Of a stretch of DNA of 64,000 nt, positions 18,049-25,485 are shown piece by piece. This DNA is from JAWKJY01 sp041393535 (lineage in GTDB: Bacteria > Actinomycetota > Thermoleophilia > Gaiellales > Gaiellaceae), in assembly GCA_041393535.1 (NCBI GenBank), contig JAWKJY010000010.1, positions 66,961 to 130,960 on the forward strand, in the 5' to 3' direction. How positions within the stretch are numbered: position 1 is the first letter of the stretch; each line of letters begins with the position of its first letter. The notes beneath the pieces are model-generated. The model made no database searches and had not been told where the DNA came from. It was given only the letters and a program-made list of their open reading frames with translations. The position numbers and the translations under genes were made by a program.

Positions 18049-18984
18049 CTAGCCGCGCTCGACGCGGTCGCGCCCGTTCTGCTTGGCGCGGTAGAGCGCG
18101 CCGTCGGCGACCGCGAGGAGGGCGTTCGGCCCGTCCATCGTCTCGCCGTCCCAGGTCGCGATGCCGAGGCTCGCGGTGACCGTCAGGTCGAGCCAGCCCT
18201 GGCTCCCGAGCGCGTCCTCGACCCGGATCGGCGTCGCGCTCAGGGTCGTGCGGATCCGCTCGGCGATCGCCGCCGCCCCGTCGATGTCCGTCTCGGGAAG
18301 CAGCACGAGGAACTCCTCGCCGCCGTAGCGGACGACCACGTCCGACACGCGGCCGACCGTGCGCAGGCGCTGGGCGGCCTCGCGGAGCACCGCATCGCCG
18401 GCGGCGTGGCCGTAGGTGTCGTTGATCTTCTTGAAGTGGTCGAGGTCGACCATGATGCAGGCGAGCGGCCGGTTGTGGCGGCGCGCCAGCGACACGGCCT
18501 CGGCCGCGCGCGAGTAGAGCTGGCTGCGGTTCAGCAGGCCCGTCAGCGCGTCCGTCGAGGCCTCCGCGGCGAGCATGTCGCGGGCAGCCTTCGTGCGCAA
18601 CGCCGCGCGCACCCGCGCCGTCAGCTCCTGCGCGTCGAACGGCTTGACGACGTAGTCGACCGCGCCCGCGTCGAGGCCCTGGACGCGCGCCGAGCTGTGC
18701 CCGTGCGCGGTCAGGAAGATCACCGGCGGCGCGTCCGGGACGCTCGTGACGAGCTGCTCGCACACCTCGTACCCGTTCAGGACCGGCATCGAGACGTCGA
18801 GCAGGACGAGGTCGGGCTCGGTCTCGCGCGCCATCCTCAGCGCCTCCCCGCCGTGCGGCGCGGTGACGACCTCGTAGCCCGCCTTGCGGAGCACGAAGGC
18901 CAGGAGGCCGAGGATGTCCGGATCGTCGTCGGCGACGAGGATGCGGGTCTTCGCGCCGGGCTCGACAGCGTGTGCGGTCGCCAT
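18049..18984 (-). CDS. Response regulator diguanylate cyclase (REC-GGDEF)
   Basis: 311 aa. The receiver (about 14-130) has acidic residues at 19-21, acceptor Asp63 and a KPF motif. The GGDEF domain (about 140-305) has an active-site GGEEF at 221-225 and an allosteric I-site RVSD at 212-215, exactly five residues upstream. This is a functional-looking c-di-GMP synthase with product inhibition. It has a near-leaderless start beside a sigma-28-like -10 box and is divergent from the CHAP gene. With the HD-GYP regulators and PilZ proteins it completes a c-di-GMP circuit in this window. Confidence 0.93.
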   Translation of the reverse strand: MATAHAVEPGAKTRILVADDDPDILGLLAFVLRKAGYEVVTAPHGGEALRMARETEPDLVLLDVSMPVLNGYEVCEQLVTSVPDAPPVIFLTAHGHSSARVQGLDAGAVDYVVKPFDAQELTARVRAALRTKAARDMLAAEASTDALTGLLNRSQLYSRAAEAVSLARRHNRPLACIMVDLDHFKKINDTYGHAAGDAVLREAAQRLRTVGRVSDVVVRYGGEEFLVLLPETDIDGAAAIAERIRTTLSATPIRVEDALGSQGWLDLTVTASLGIATWDGETMDGPNALLAVADGALYRAKQNGRDRVERG

Positions 18985-18994
18985 TGCCCTCCTA

Positions 18995-19022
18995 TGATCG
19001 GCCGGAGGCGTCGCTCGGTTGA
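18995..19022 (-). promoter_or_regulatory. Sigma-28-type promoter of the REC-GGDEF gene
   Basis: On the minus strand, -35 TCAACCGA (19022-19015), 12-nt spacer (one longer than the others), -10 GCCGATCA (19002-18995), only 10 nt before the ATG. The short gap contains AGGAGGG. Confidence 0.55.
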
Positions 19023-19046
19023 GGGGCAGATGGTGCGAACGGACGC

Positions 19047-19073
19047 TGGATTCCGGCCCGCGCCTGCCGATCA
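19047..19073 (+). promoter_or_regulatory. Sigma-28-type promoter of the CHAP-domain gene
   Basis: -35 TGGATTCC (19047-19054), 11-nt spacer, -10 GCCGATCA (19066-19073), 9 nt before the ATG at 19083. That implies a very short or absent leader. It lies back to back with the GGDEF promoter. Confidence 0.6.
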
Positions 19074-19082
19074 GTCGGGGTG

Positions 19083-19883
19083 ATGTCCGTCTCCGACGTC
19101 ATGGGCCGCGTGTCCGCGCTCAACGCGCTCGTGCTGCAGGCGTGGAGCCCCATGGCCGCGGACGGGACGACGAGCGACCCGTCCGGCGACGCCGCTGCCT
19201 TCCCCTCGACGCTCTCGTCGCTGCTGGGCGACGGCTCCGAGACGGGTGGCCTGGCGACGCTCCAGACCATCCTGGGCGCGCAGCCGGGCGGCCTCGCGGG
19301 CCTCTCCACGCTGCTCCAGCCGGGCGCGTCGACGAGCGGCCTCGCCGGCGTCCTCGACGCGATCCGCGTCGCGGCGCCGAACAGCGTGCTCGCGGCCCTG
19401 CTCGCCCCCGTCGGCGGCACCACCGCGGTCCCGACCACCGCCCCGGCCGGGACGCCCGGCCAGCGGATGCTGGCCATCGCCCAGGCGGAGGTCGGCCAGG
19501 CCGAGCAGCCGCCCGGGTCGAACGACAGCCCGCGGATCGAGGAGTACCGCACGGCCACCGTCGGCTCGTACCGCGGCGCGCCCTGGTGCGCGTACTTCGT
19601 CTCGTGGGCGGCCCGCCAGGCCGGCCTGCCGATCGGCGAGGGCGGCAGCGGCGAGGGCGCGGTCGAGGGGATCGAGAAGTGGGCCGCGCAGACCGGCCGC
19701 CTCCTCCCCGCCGGCACGACGCCCCAGCCCGGCGACATCATCCTCTTCGGCGGCCGCCACGTCGGCATCGTCGAGTCCGTGAACCCCGACGGCTCGCTCA
19801 CGACCGTCGAGGGCAACCACGCGAGCGCGGTCTCCCGCGTCCAGCGGTCGCCGTCCGAGGCGACCGGCTACGTCAGGCTCTAG
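19083..19883 (+). CDS. CHAP-domain peptidoglycan hydrolase, flagellum-associated
   Basis: 266 aa. An amphipathic N-terminal segment (1-22) and a low-complexity Gly/Ala/Ser linker lead to a C-terminal CHAP-like domain (about 125-266). Candidate catalytic residues are Cys169 in APWCAYFVSW, His226 in GGRHVGIVES and the EGNHA motif at 243-247. CHAP enzymes act as cysteine amidases or endopeptidases on peptidoglycan. No Sec signal is visible, so export through the flagellar system is conceivable. A sigma-28-like promoter and the lack of a muramidase domain on FlgJ suggest a role in opening the wall for the rod. That role is inferred. Confidence 0.75.
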   Translation: MSVSDVMGRVSALNALVLQAWSPMAADGTTSDPSGDAAAFPSTLSSLLGDGSETGGLATLQTILGAQPGGLAGLSTLLQPGASTSGLAGVLDAIRVAAPNSVLAALLAPVGGTTAVPTTAPAGTPGQRMLAIAQAEVGQAEQPPGSNDSPRIEEYRTATVGSYRGAPWCAYFVSWAARQAGLPIGEGGSGEGAVEGIEKWAAQTGRLLPAGTTPQPGDIILFGGRHVGIVESVNPDGSLTTVEGNHASAVSRVQRSPSEATGYVRL

Positions 19884-19914
19884 CGCCGCTTCGCGGCGCT
19901 CCGAGCCTTCTCGC

Positions 19915-19992
19915 GGGGGAGAAGCTCGCGCTTCTCCCCCACGGGCCCCCTCATCGCGCCAGGCCACTGCCCCTCGGGCCTCCTCCTGGCGT
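19915..19992 (+). repeat. Dispersed two-hairpin intergenic element, copy A
   Basis: A perfect 11-bp hairpin GGGGGAGAAGC-tcgc-GCTTCTCCCCC is followed by CACGGGCCCCCTCATCGCGC and then CAGGC. A second CTCGGGC...CCTGGCG part completes it. The same order recurs at about 39.4 kb and, inverted, at 44.44-44.52 kb. It sits between two convergent gene ends. Confidence 0.7.
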
Positions 19993-20027
19993 CGCGCGTC
20001 GGCGGTAGCTCCGAGTTCGTGGTCGTC

Positions 20028-20050
20028 GCAGGGGAGGGAACCTCCCCTGC
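20028..20050. terminator. Palindromic hairpin between convergent genes
   Basis: Perfect 10-bp stem GCAGGGGAGG / CCTCCCCTGC with a GAA loop, between the CHAP gene (+) and the lipoprotein gene (-). It is probably a bidirectional terminator, although no T-run follows. Confidence 0.5.
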
Positions 20051-20090
20051 TCGGCGCGGGCGGCTCGGCTGGAAGCCGGATACCGATCCC

Positions 20091-20825
20091 TCACGGCCCC
20101 GGCTCCCCCGGCGGCGTCCGCAGGCAGGGCACGAAGCGCTCCCCCTCCTCGGCGAGGCACGGGCCGGGACGGACGTAGAGGAGGCCCTCGCTTCCCGACC
20201 AGACTGCGCTCGACGGGGCGATCCCGGCGAGCACCTGGACGTCGACGGTCGTGTCCACGTCGGAGCAGCACGGCCGTCGGAGCACGGGGAGGACGGCGCC
20301 CGGCTCCAGCGCGTCGCGCTCGCCGTCCGAGAGCTCGACCGGGAAGAGCTGACGCTCGCCGACGAGCAGCGGCTGGCGCAGGCACCGCCAGTACGCCGCG
20401 GCCTCCTGCTCCGCTCCTATGAGGCAGAGGCGGGGTGCGACGTAGGCTCGATCGAGATGCGGCGCGAGGTCGTCGGTGACGAACACCGCTACCGGATCAA
20501 GACCCGCGATCGGGACGATGTCGACCGCGGTGGCGACATCCGGGTTGCAGGTCCAATACCGTCCCGTCCCGATCGACTCGCCGCGGAGGACCTCGAAGTC
20601 GAGGCCTCCCGCCTGCCCGTACTCGAGGCCGCCGAACGCGACCACGCCCGGGCAGATGCCCGGCTCGACGCCCTCGCCGCCGACATCCGGCGACGGGAAG
20701 CGGCCGACGACCGGCTCGGCCGGCCGCTCCCCGCCGGCGCACCCTGCGAGGGCGGCGACCGCGGCGAGCGCCGCCACGATGGCACGCCACGCCGTCGGCC
20801 GTGTCCGCCGTGCGGCTCCTGGCAT
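20091..20825 (-). CDS. Secreted lipoprotein of unknown function
   Basis: 244 aa. It has a basic start, a hydrophobic core and a lipobox ALAGC with the lipidated Cys at 29, typical of signal peptidase II substrates. The mature part has no family I recognise. It contains nine further cysteines (for example RYWTCNP, RLCLIG, YWRCLRQP and a CC pair), suggesting disulphides outside the membrane. It lies between two motility genes but has no visible sigma-28-like promoter, and no function is proposed. Confidence 0.75.
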   Translation of the reverse strand: MPGAARRTRPTAWRAIVAALAAVAALAGCAGGERPAEPVVGRFPSPDVGGEGVEPGICPGVVAFGGLEYGQAGGLDFEVLRGESIGTGRYWTCNPDVATAVDIVPIAGLDPVAVFVTDDLAPHLDRAYVAPRLCLIGAEQEAAAYWRCLRQPLLVGERQLFPVELSDGERDALEPGAVLPVLRRPCCSDVDTTVDVQVLAGIAPSSAVWSGSEGLLYVRPGPCLAEEGERFVPCLRTPPGEPGP

Positions 20826-20850
20826 GCGCGTCAGCGTACCGCCCCCGGGA

Positions 20851-20885
20851 ACGCGAACGGGCCGGCTGGGCCGGCCCGTTCGCGT
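20851..20885. terminator. Intrinsic terminator after flagellin copy 2
   Basis: A 16-bp perfect stem (ACGCGAACGGGCCGGC pairing with its complement) around a TGG loop, 44 nt beyond the flagellin stop. The inner stem and TTCGCGT are the same as in the terminator of flagellin copy 1, so the terminator was probably duplicated with the gene. Confidence 0.75.
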
Positions 20886-20928
20886 GCTTCCCTGGAGGGG
20901 GGCGCCGGGTGGCGCCCAGTCGCCCCCG

Positions 20929-21744
20929 TTACCTGAGAAGGCTCAGCACCGACTGGGGCGCCGAGTTGGCCTGGGACAGCATCGACGTCCCGGCCTGCTG
21001 CAGGATCTGCAGCTTCGTGAACTGCACCATCTCCGACGCCATGTCGACGTCGCGGATCCGGCTCTCCGACGCCTGCAGGTTCTCCTGGTAGACCGAGAGG
21101 CTGTTCATCGTGTGCTGCATCCGGTTCTGGATCGAACCGAACGTCGCACGCGAGCTCGACACGTTCGAGATCGCCGTGTCGATGTTCGACAGCGACACCG
21201 TCCCCGAGAACGTGAAGATCGCCGAGTCGACCTTGAAGGTCGCACCCGACCCGAACAGCGCGATCGCGCTCGTCGCGATCGTCTGCGCATCCTCCGCACC
21301 GACCTGGAACGTGATCGTGCTCGTCCCCGTCAGCAGCGCGATCCCGTTGAACTTGGTGTCCGACCCGACCGAGGACACCTGCGCACACAGCTGCGCAACC
21401 TCCGCCGTGATCGCCGCCTTGTCCGCCGTCGACAGCGTGCCGTTGTTGAACTGCACCGCCAGATCACGGACGCGCTGCAGCATCGCGTGCACCTCGGTCA
21501 GCGCACCCTCCGCCGTCTGCACCAGCGACACGCCGTCCATCGCGTTCCGCTGCGCCTGCGCCAGACCACCGATCTGCGACCGCAGCTTCTCCGAGATCGC
21601 CAGACCCGCCGCATCGTCCGCCGCCCGGTTGATCCGGAACCCGGACGCCAGGCGCTCCATCGACTGCGACATCTTGTGGCCGGTACCGACCAGCTGCCGA
21701 TGCGCATTGAACGCCTCGACGTTGTTCTGGATACGAAGGCCCAT
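20929..21744 (-). CDS. fliC: Flagellin, copy 2
   Basis: 271 aa, closely similar to copy 1 across the D0/D1 ends (GLRIQNNVEAFNAHRQL..., SRIRDVDMASEMVQFTKLQILQQAGTSMLSQANSAPQSVLSLL). It diverges mainly in the short central part. It starts at ATG 21744 behind a perfect AAGGAGG ribosome site. Unlike copy 1 it is a single-gene unit with its own sigma-28-like promoter and a long (~80 nt) leader. Two short flagellins could be mixed in one filament or used under different conditions. Confidence 0.95.
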   Translation of the reverse strand: MGLRIQNNVEAFNAHRQLVGTGHKMSQSMERLASGFRINRAADDAAGLAISEKLRSQIGGLAQAQRNAMDGVSLVQTAEGALTEVHAMLQRVRDLAVQFNNGTLSTADKAAITAEVAQLCAQVSSVGSDTKFNGIALLTGTSTITFQVGAEDAQTIATSAIALFGSGATFKVDSAIFTFSGTVSLSNIDTAISNVSSSRATFGSIQNRMQHTMNSLSVYQENLQASESRIRDVDMASEMVQFTKLQILQQAGTSMLSQANSAPQSVLSLLR

Positions 21745-21826
21745 GCTCTTCCTCCTTGAAGAACCGACTGGAACCCATGGGGCCAAACCCACCAGCCCCG
21801 ACCACCATCCATGGCGGCCAACCCGG

Positions 21827-21853
21827 TGATCGCCCACGGCGCCCGCCGCTCCA
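21827..21853 (-). promoter_or_regulatory. Sigma-28-type promoter of flagellin copy 2
   Basis: Minus strand: -35 TGGAGCGG (21853-21846), 11-nt spacer, -10 GGCGATCA (21834-21827). The -10 has G instead of C/T at position 2, so it is a weaker match. Confidence 0.5.
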
Positions 21854-21920
21854 CGGCTCGATCGAGGGATCCTGCGCCCGCGATGTCGCGCTCGAGCGCG
21901 AGCCGGACCGGGCCCGGAAA

Positions 21921-21954
21921 GGCGAAAACCCCCTGGTGTCAGGAGGTTTTCGCC
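21921..21954 (-). terminator. Hairpin terminator of the fliO-to-flhF operon tail
   Basis: A 14-bp stem with one mismatch, GGCGAAAACC...GGTTTTCGCC, with a 6-nt loop. Read on the minus strand it is followed by TTTCC. It lies downstream of the 59-aa gene ending at 22277 and upstream of the flagellin promoter, so it separates the two units. Confidence 0.65.
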
Positions 21955-22276
21955 CGTCGTCCCCTATGTCCCCTGCGTGGGGTTGCTCCTGCGCAGATTT
22001 TCGGCCGAGAGGCTCGCTCGCCGGAGGCGGGCGGCAGGCCGGCCTGCGTCAGGACTTGGTTGCGATGGTCGAGCCGGCCGGGGCCTGGCTCACCTCGCAG
22101 ATCGGTGTCTTCTTCCGTGAAGCGCGATGTCTGCGACGGCGGCGGCGACGTTCCGTGTCGTTCCGCACCGCTCGATGTCGCATCGGGCGGCAACCGTGTC
22201 ATCGGCGGCCTCCCCACCGGCCACGTGCCCCGACCGGGGGAATTCCGCGTCACCCGTCCGGTCGCGCTCGCGCGGC
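21955..22276. other. Unassigned stretch, lower GC than surroundings
   Basis: 322 nt with no convincing gene. GC is visibly lower than in its neighbours. It holds an inverted repeat GGCCGGC (about 22043) / GCCGGCC (about 22075) around a T/A-containing loop. The open frames here lack codon bias and recognisable motifs. It could be an untranslated 3' region or a small RNA. No known riboswitch core was recognised. Confidence 0.3.
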
Positions 22277-22456
22277 TCAGGCGCGCACGTCGACGTGCCC
22301 GTCGGCCTCCGCCTCCTCGCGCCGGTGCCGGTCGCCGTCGTGCTCGCGGCGGCGCTCCTCGTCCTCCTCGGGCGGCCGCTCGTAGACCCGTCGGGTCGGG
22401 CGGACGGGCGCGGCGCGCTCGACGCGGCTCGACGAGACGGGCTCGATCGGCCTCAC
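22277..22456 (-). CDS. Small hydrophilic protein (59 aa) at the end of the flhF operon
   Basis: Starts with GTG at 22456 in a GTGA overlap with the stop of the preceding gene (same 4-nt coupling as its neighbours) and stops at 22277. The product is highly charged: RPIEPVSSSRVERAAPVRPTRRVYER near the start, then an acidic/basic helix-like run (PPEEDEERRREHDGD) and HVDVRA at the end. This frame shows the organism's high third-position GC. No family was recognised. Coding status rests on coupling and codon bias. Confidence 0.55.
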   Translation of the reverse strand: MRPIEPVSSSRVERAAPVRPTRRVYERPPEEDEERRREHDGDRHRREEAEADGHVDVRA

Positions 22457-22782
22457 GACTCACCGCCGCTCGCGGCCTCGCGCTGGCGCCGTCGCTCCGC
22501 GAGGACGCGCTCGATCGCGACGCGCGCCTCGGCGCGCAGGTACGCGCGCCACCACGCGACGGCCGCGACCCAGCAGACGAGGTTCCCGGCGATCCCGCCG
22601 ATCACCCCGCGCCAGAGCGCGTCCGTCAGCGAGGCGTCGTTCGTCAGGCTGAGCACGACCGCGAGCAGGAACCCGATCAGCCCGCCCATCGCCTTGGCGC
22701 GCCGGATGCCGTACGCGGCCCGGGGCTCCTCCCCGGGCGAGACCATCGGCAGCGCGCGCCCGGTCGTCTCGTCGACGGCCAT
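22453..22782 (-). CDS. Small two-helix membrane protein in the flagellar regulatory operon
   Basis: 109 aa. After a hydrophilic N-terminus (about 30 aa) come two hydrophobic helices (about 32-46 and 58-78, including GGLIGFLLAVVLSL and GIAGNLVCWVAAVAWW). A basic helix (RVAIERVLAERRRQRE) ends the protein. No named family was recognised. The ATG at 22782 overlaps the PilZ gene stop by one base, and the stop overlaps the next small gene. It may anchor or partner the PilZ proteins, but that is a guess from position only. Confidence 0.6.
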   Translation of the reverse strand: MAVDETTGRALPMVSPGEEPRAAYGIRRAKAMGGLIGFLLAVVLSLTNDASLTDALWRGVIGGIAGNLVCWVAAVAWWRAYLRAEARVAIERVLAERRRQREAASGGES

Positions 22783-23414
22783 CAGCGGCGCTCCTGGCCG
22801 CGGGAGAGGTCGCCGACGTGCACCGCGTTGCGCAGGCGCGCGAAGACGAAGCGGATCAGGCGCTCGCGGTCGGGCGGCGCGATCAGCTCGAACTGCATGC
22901 CGAGGCTGTCGTCGTCGGCGCGGCGGACGACGCGGGCGAGCATCGCGATCGGCGCGTCGTCGGGCACGTGCAGCGTCAGGCGGGTCGACGCGTCGAGCTC
23001 GAGGTCGGCCGGCAGGTGGGCGCGCACGCCGCCGCCGGAGACGTCGAGCGTGATGCCCTGCACCGGCTTCCACAGCTCGGGGGGCGCGATGTCGAGGTCG
23101 AGGAAGGCCGAGGCGCGCACGTGCTCGCGTCGCTGCTGCACGACCGGGTCGCTCGCCAGCTCGATCGTCAGGAGCGGCACGCGGCCCGGGACGCGCCCGG
23201 TCACGACGCCCTGCACGCGCGCGGGGCCGCGCCCCGTCGTCCACGCGAGGTCGACGACCTGCCCGTTCGGGACGACGAACGTCGCGAGCCCGTCCGACGG
23301 GAACGCGATGTGCACGTGGCCGGGCGCGGAGTCCTCGACGCGCGAGGCGAGCTCGGTCTCCCAGTCGTGCACGAAGACGGCGATGTGCTGGTTGGGCTCG
23401 GGCAGCAGGCTCAT
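22782..23414 (-). CDS. PilZ-domain c-di-GMP effector (YcgR-like flagellar brake), copy 1
   Basis: 210 aa with the two-domain YcgR layout: an N-terminal YcgR-like beta domain (about 1-95) and a C-terminal PilZ domain. The c-di-GMP motifs are QRREHVRAS (RxxxR type) and DVSGGG (D/NxSxxG). YcgR-type proteins bind c-di-GMP and slow the motor by contacting the stator or rotor. It lies directly downstream of flhF and a PilZ paralogue, and motA/motB are in the same island. Confidence 0.85.
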   Translation of the reverse strand: MSLLPEPNQHIAVFVHDWETELASRVEDSAPGHVHIAFPSDGLATFVVPNGQVVDLAWTTGRGPARVQGVVTGRVPGRVPLLTIELASDPVVQQRREHVRASAFLDLDIAPPELWKPVQGITLDVSGGGVRAHLPADLELDASTRLTLHVPDDAPIAMLARVVRRADDDSLGMQFELIAPPDRERLIRFVFARLRNAVHVGDLSRGQERR

Positions 23415-23427
23415 CCGTTCGCTCCCG

Positions 23428-24048
23428 TCAGGCGGCGCGCTCGCGGCGCAGGATGTCGTCGCGCACGCGCAGGAACGCGTGCCGCGTCAGGCGCTCGCGG
23501 TCGGGCGCCGAGATCAGCTCGAAGCGGAAGCCGAGCGCGTGCTCGCCGGCCTGGCGCACGACCCTGGCCGTGAACGAGACCGGCCGCTCCTCCGGCAGGG
23601 CCACGCTGAAGCGGCCCACCTCCCCCACGCCCATCGCGTGCGGCAGGAGCGCGCGCATGCCGCCCCCGGAGAGGTCGAGCGTCGTCCCGCGCGCTGTCGC
23701 GCCGCCGCCGAGCCCGAGCAGCTCGATGTCGATCAGCGCGTGGGCGCGGATGTGCTCGCGCCGCTGCATGATCACGGGCGGCCCGAGCAGCTGGACGGCG
23801 AAGGCCGCCTCCCCCGCCGACTGCGCGACCACGATCCCCGGGATCCACGCCACCCCGGCCGCCGTCGACCAGCCGATCTCGACCGGCATCCCCACCTGCA
23901 GCCCGTAGGCCCGGCGGCCGTCGCTCGGCGCCGCGACGACCAGCCGCTGCGAGACCGCGTCGACCACGCGGGACGAGAAGTCCTCGCCCCAGTCGGGGAC
24001 GCGCAGGCGGACGAGCCGGTCGATCTCGGGGCCGCGGGACGGGTTCAC
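23428..24048 (-). CDS. PilZ-domain c-di-GMP effector (YcgR-like), copy 2
   Basis: 206 aa, same architecture as the next gene: an N-terminal YcgR-like domain (about 1-95) followed by PilZ with QRREHIRAH and DLSGGGMRALLP. The GTG at 24048 overlaps the flhF stop (GTGA). Tandem PilZ paralogues suggest either different affinities for c-di-GMP or action on different motor parts. Confidence 0.85.
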   Translation of the reverse strand: MNPSRGPEIDRLVRLRVPDWGEDFSSRVVDAVSQRLVVAAPSDGRRAYGLQVGMPVEIGWSTAAGVAWIPGIVVAQSAGEAAFAVQLLGPPVIMQRREHIRAHALIDIELLGLGGGATARGTTLDLSGGGMRALLPHAMGVGEVGRFSVALPEERPVSFTARVVRQAGEHALGFRFELISAPDRERLTRHAFLRVRDDILRRERAA

Positions 24049-25373
24049 GGCAGCACCAGCGAGGCGAGCAGGCCCGGGTCGGCGGGACGGAGGCCGGCCT
24101 TCACGTCGCGGCCGCTCGCGACGTACGAGACCGGCCGGCAGACCGAGAGCGCGAGGCCGACCGGGCCGCCGACCGGGCCGCCCTCGTCCGTGCGGGCGAC
24201 GACGATCTGCGTCACCTCGACCGTGCGGCCGAGCGCGTCGGCGAGCGCCTTCGCCGCCCGCGCGTCGGTCGTCGCCGGGACGACCAGGTGCACCTCGTCG
24301 GGCCGCACCACGTCGAGCAGGTCGCCGACGAGCACGATCGTCTCCTGGTCGCCGGCCGAGACGGCGGGCGTGTCGACGACGACGAGCTCCTCGCGGGCCA
24401 GGCGCCGGATCGCGCGGGCGGCCTCGGCCGGCGTCGCGGCGGCGCGCAGGTCGAGGTCGAGGTGGTCGGTCAGCGTCGCGAGCCGCTCGGCGCCGTCGGC
24501 GCCCTCGAGGCTGAGCGCGGCGACGGAGAGCTGCCCCGCGCTCGCGTAGGCGTGGCAGAGCTTCGCGGCGACGGTCGTCTTGCCGGCGCCGGCGGCGCCG
24601 ACGACCGCGATCGTGCGCCGCTCCGTCGTCCAGCCGCTGGCCACCCGGATCCGCCGCGCGAGCGCCTTGCGCACCTGGGCGGTCAGCGGCTCGGCCGGCT
24701 CGAGCGGCCGGACGTGCAGCTCGACCTCGCGCACCAGCTCGGCGGCGAGCGGCGGCGGGATCGCGGCGGCGACGAGGGCGTCGTGGACGCCCGCGGCGAG
24801 CGGCTCCTCCGGGCGCTCGGGGGGCGGGAGCGGCGCGGCGCGGACGAGGCCCGGCTCCGGCTCGACGACGAGCGCGGGCGCGGATGCGACGGGCGCCGGC
24901 GGCTCGACGGACACGGGCGCGGCGACGACGGGCGCCGCCGCGGCGGCCGGCGGCTCGGGTGCGAGGACGGCGGCGCGCACGGCGCGCTCGATCCGCTGGT
25001 CGGCCTGGTCGAGGTGGTCGGCGAACGGCGACGTCCCCGCGATCAGCGCGGACAGGATCGTGCTCTCGGCGAGCGCCTCGGAGGGCGCGATCTCACCGCC
25101 CGCGTCGTACGCGTCGAGGACCCGCCGCGGCGGGAGCGCAGGGGCGACCGGCGGGCGCGACGTGCCGCCCGGGTCGGCGTGGAGCGCCGGCCCGGCCGGC
25201 GCCTCGGCCTCGACCTCGATGCACCTCTTCCCGAAGAAGCCGCCGATGCCGCCGACGACGCCGTCGCGCTGCTTCGTGATCACCGCCTCCGGGCCCAGCT
25301 CCGCCCGGATCAGCGGCAGGACGTCCTCGAGGCTCCGGCCCCGGTACGTCTTCCTCTCGACGGTCGCGCTCAC
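24045..25373 (-). CDS. flhF: Flagellar SRP-family GTPase FlhF
   Basis: 442 aa from GTG 25373. The basic N-terminus KTYRGRSLEDVLPLIRAELGPEAVI matches the FlhF start, followed by a long Pro/Ala-rich B region (about 60-190). The NG domain then has P-loop GAAGAGKT at 259-266 and a later DTPAVSAGDQ. FlhF is a signal-recognition-particle-like GTPase that sets flagellar position and number. FlhG/YlxH is not found in this window. Its stop is coupled to the PilZ gene. Confidence 0.92.
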   Translation of the reverse strand: MSATVERKTYRGRSLEDVLPLIRAELGPEAVITKQRDGVVGGIGGFFGKRCIEVEAEAPAGPALHADPGGTSRPPVAPALPPRRVLDAYDAGGEIAPSEALAESTILSALIAGTSPFADHLDQADQRIERAVRAAVLAPEPPAAAAAPVVAAPVSVEPPAPVASAPALVVEPEPGLVRAAPLPPPERPEEPLAAGVHDALVAAAIPPPLAAELVREVELHVRPLEPAEPLTAQVRKALARRIRVASGWTTERRTIAVVGAAGAGKTTVAAKLCHAYASAGQLSVAALSLEGADGAERLATLTDHLDLDLRAAATPAEAARAIRRLAREELVVVDTPAVSAGDQETIVLVGDLLDVVRPDEVHLVVPATTDARAAKALADALGRTVEVTQIVVARTDEGGPVGGPVGLALSVCRPVSYVASGRDVKAGLRPADPGLLASLVLP

Positions 25374-25394
25374 GACATCACCTCGGTCTTCGGT

Positions 25395-25421
25395 CGATCG
25401 ACGGATACGGGGGAAACACGA
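25395..25421 (-). promoter_or_regulatory. Possible sigma-28-type promoter of flhF
   Basis: Minus strand: -35 TCGTGTTT (25421-25414), 11-nt spacer, -10 GTCGATCG (25402-25395), 22 nt from the flhF start. It is the weakest of the set, since the -10 ends in G and the -35 lacks AA. Confidence 0.35.
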
Positions 25422-25485
25422 GGGGCGAGGGCCGAGAATCCCTCGACCTGCGTCACCCGGACGGGGGCGGACGGGCGGGCGGGCA

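Noticed and set aside
16358..21744. Invertible segment between the two flagellins (phase variation)
   Set aside because: The flagellins are in opposite orientation, but the ~3.7 kb between them holds unrelated genes, and no recombinase gene or short inverted site pair was seen beyond the genes and terminators themselves.
21955..22276. Possible c-di-GMP or cobalamin riboswitch near the c-di-GMP genes
   Set aside because: None of the conserved core segments of either class could be aligned, and the position is 3' of an operon rather than in a leader.
21939..22463. A 174-codon open frame covering the end of the flhF operon
   Set aside because: Its translation is low-complexity Arg/Ala/Pro without motifs. 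The overlapping 59-aa frame has the better codon pattern and GTGA coupling.
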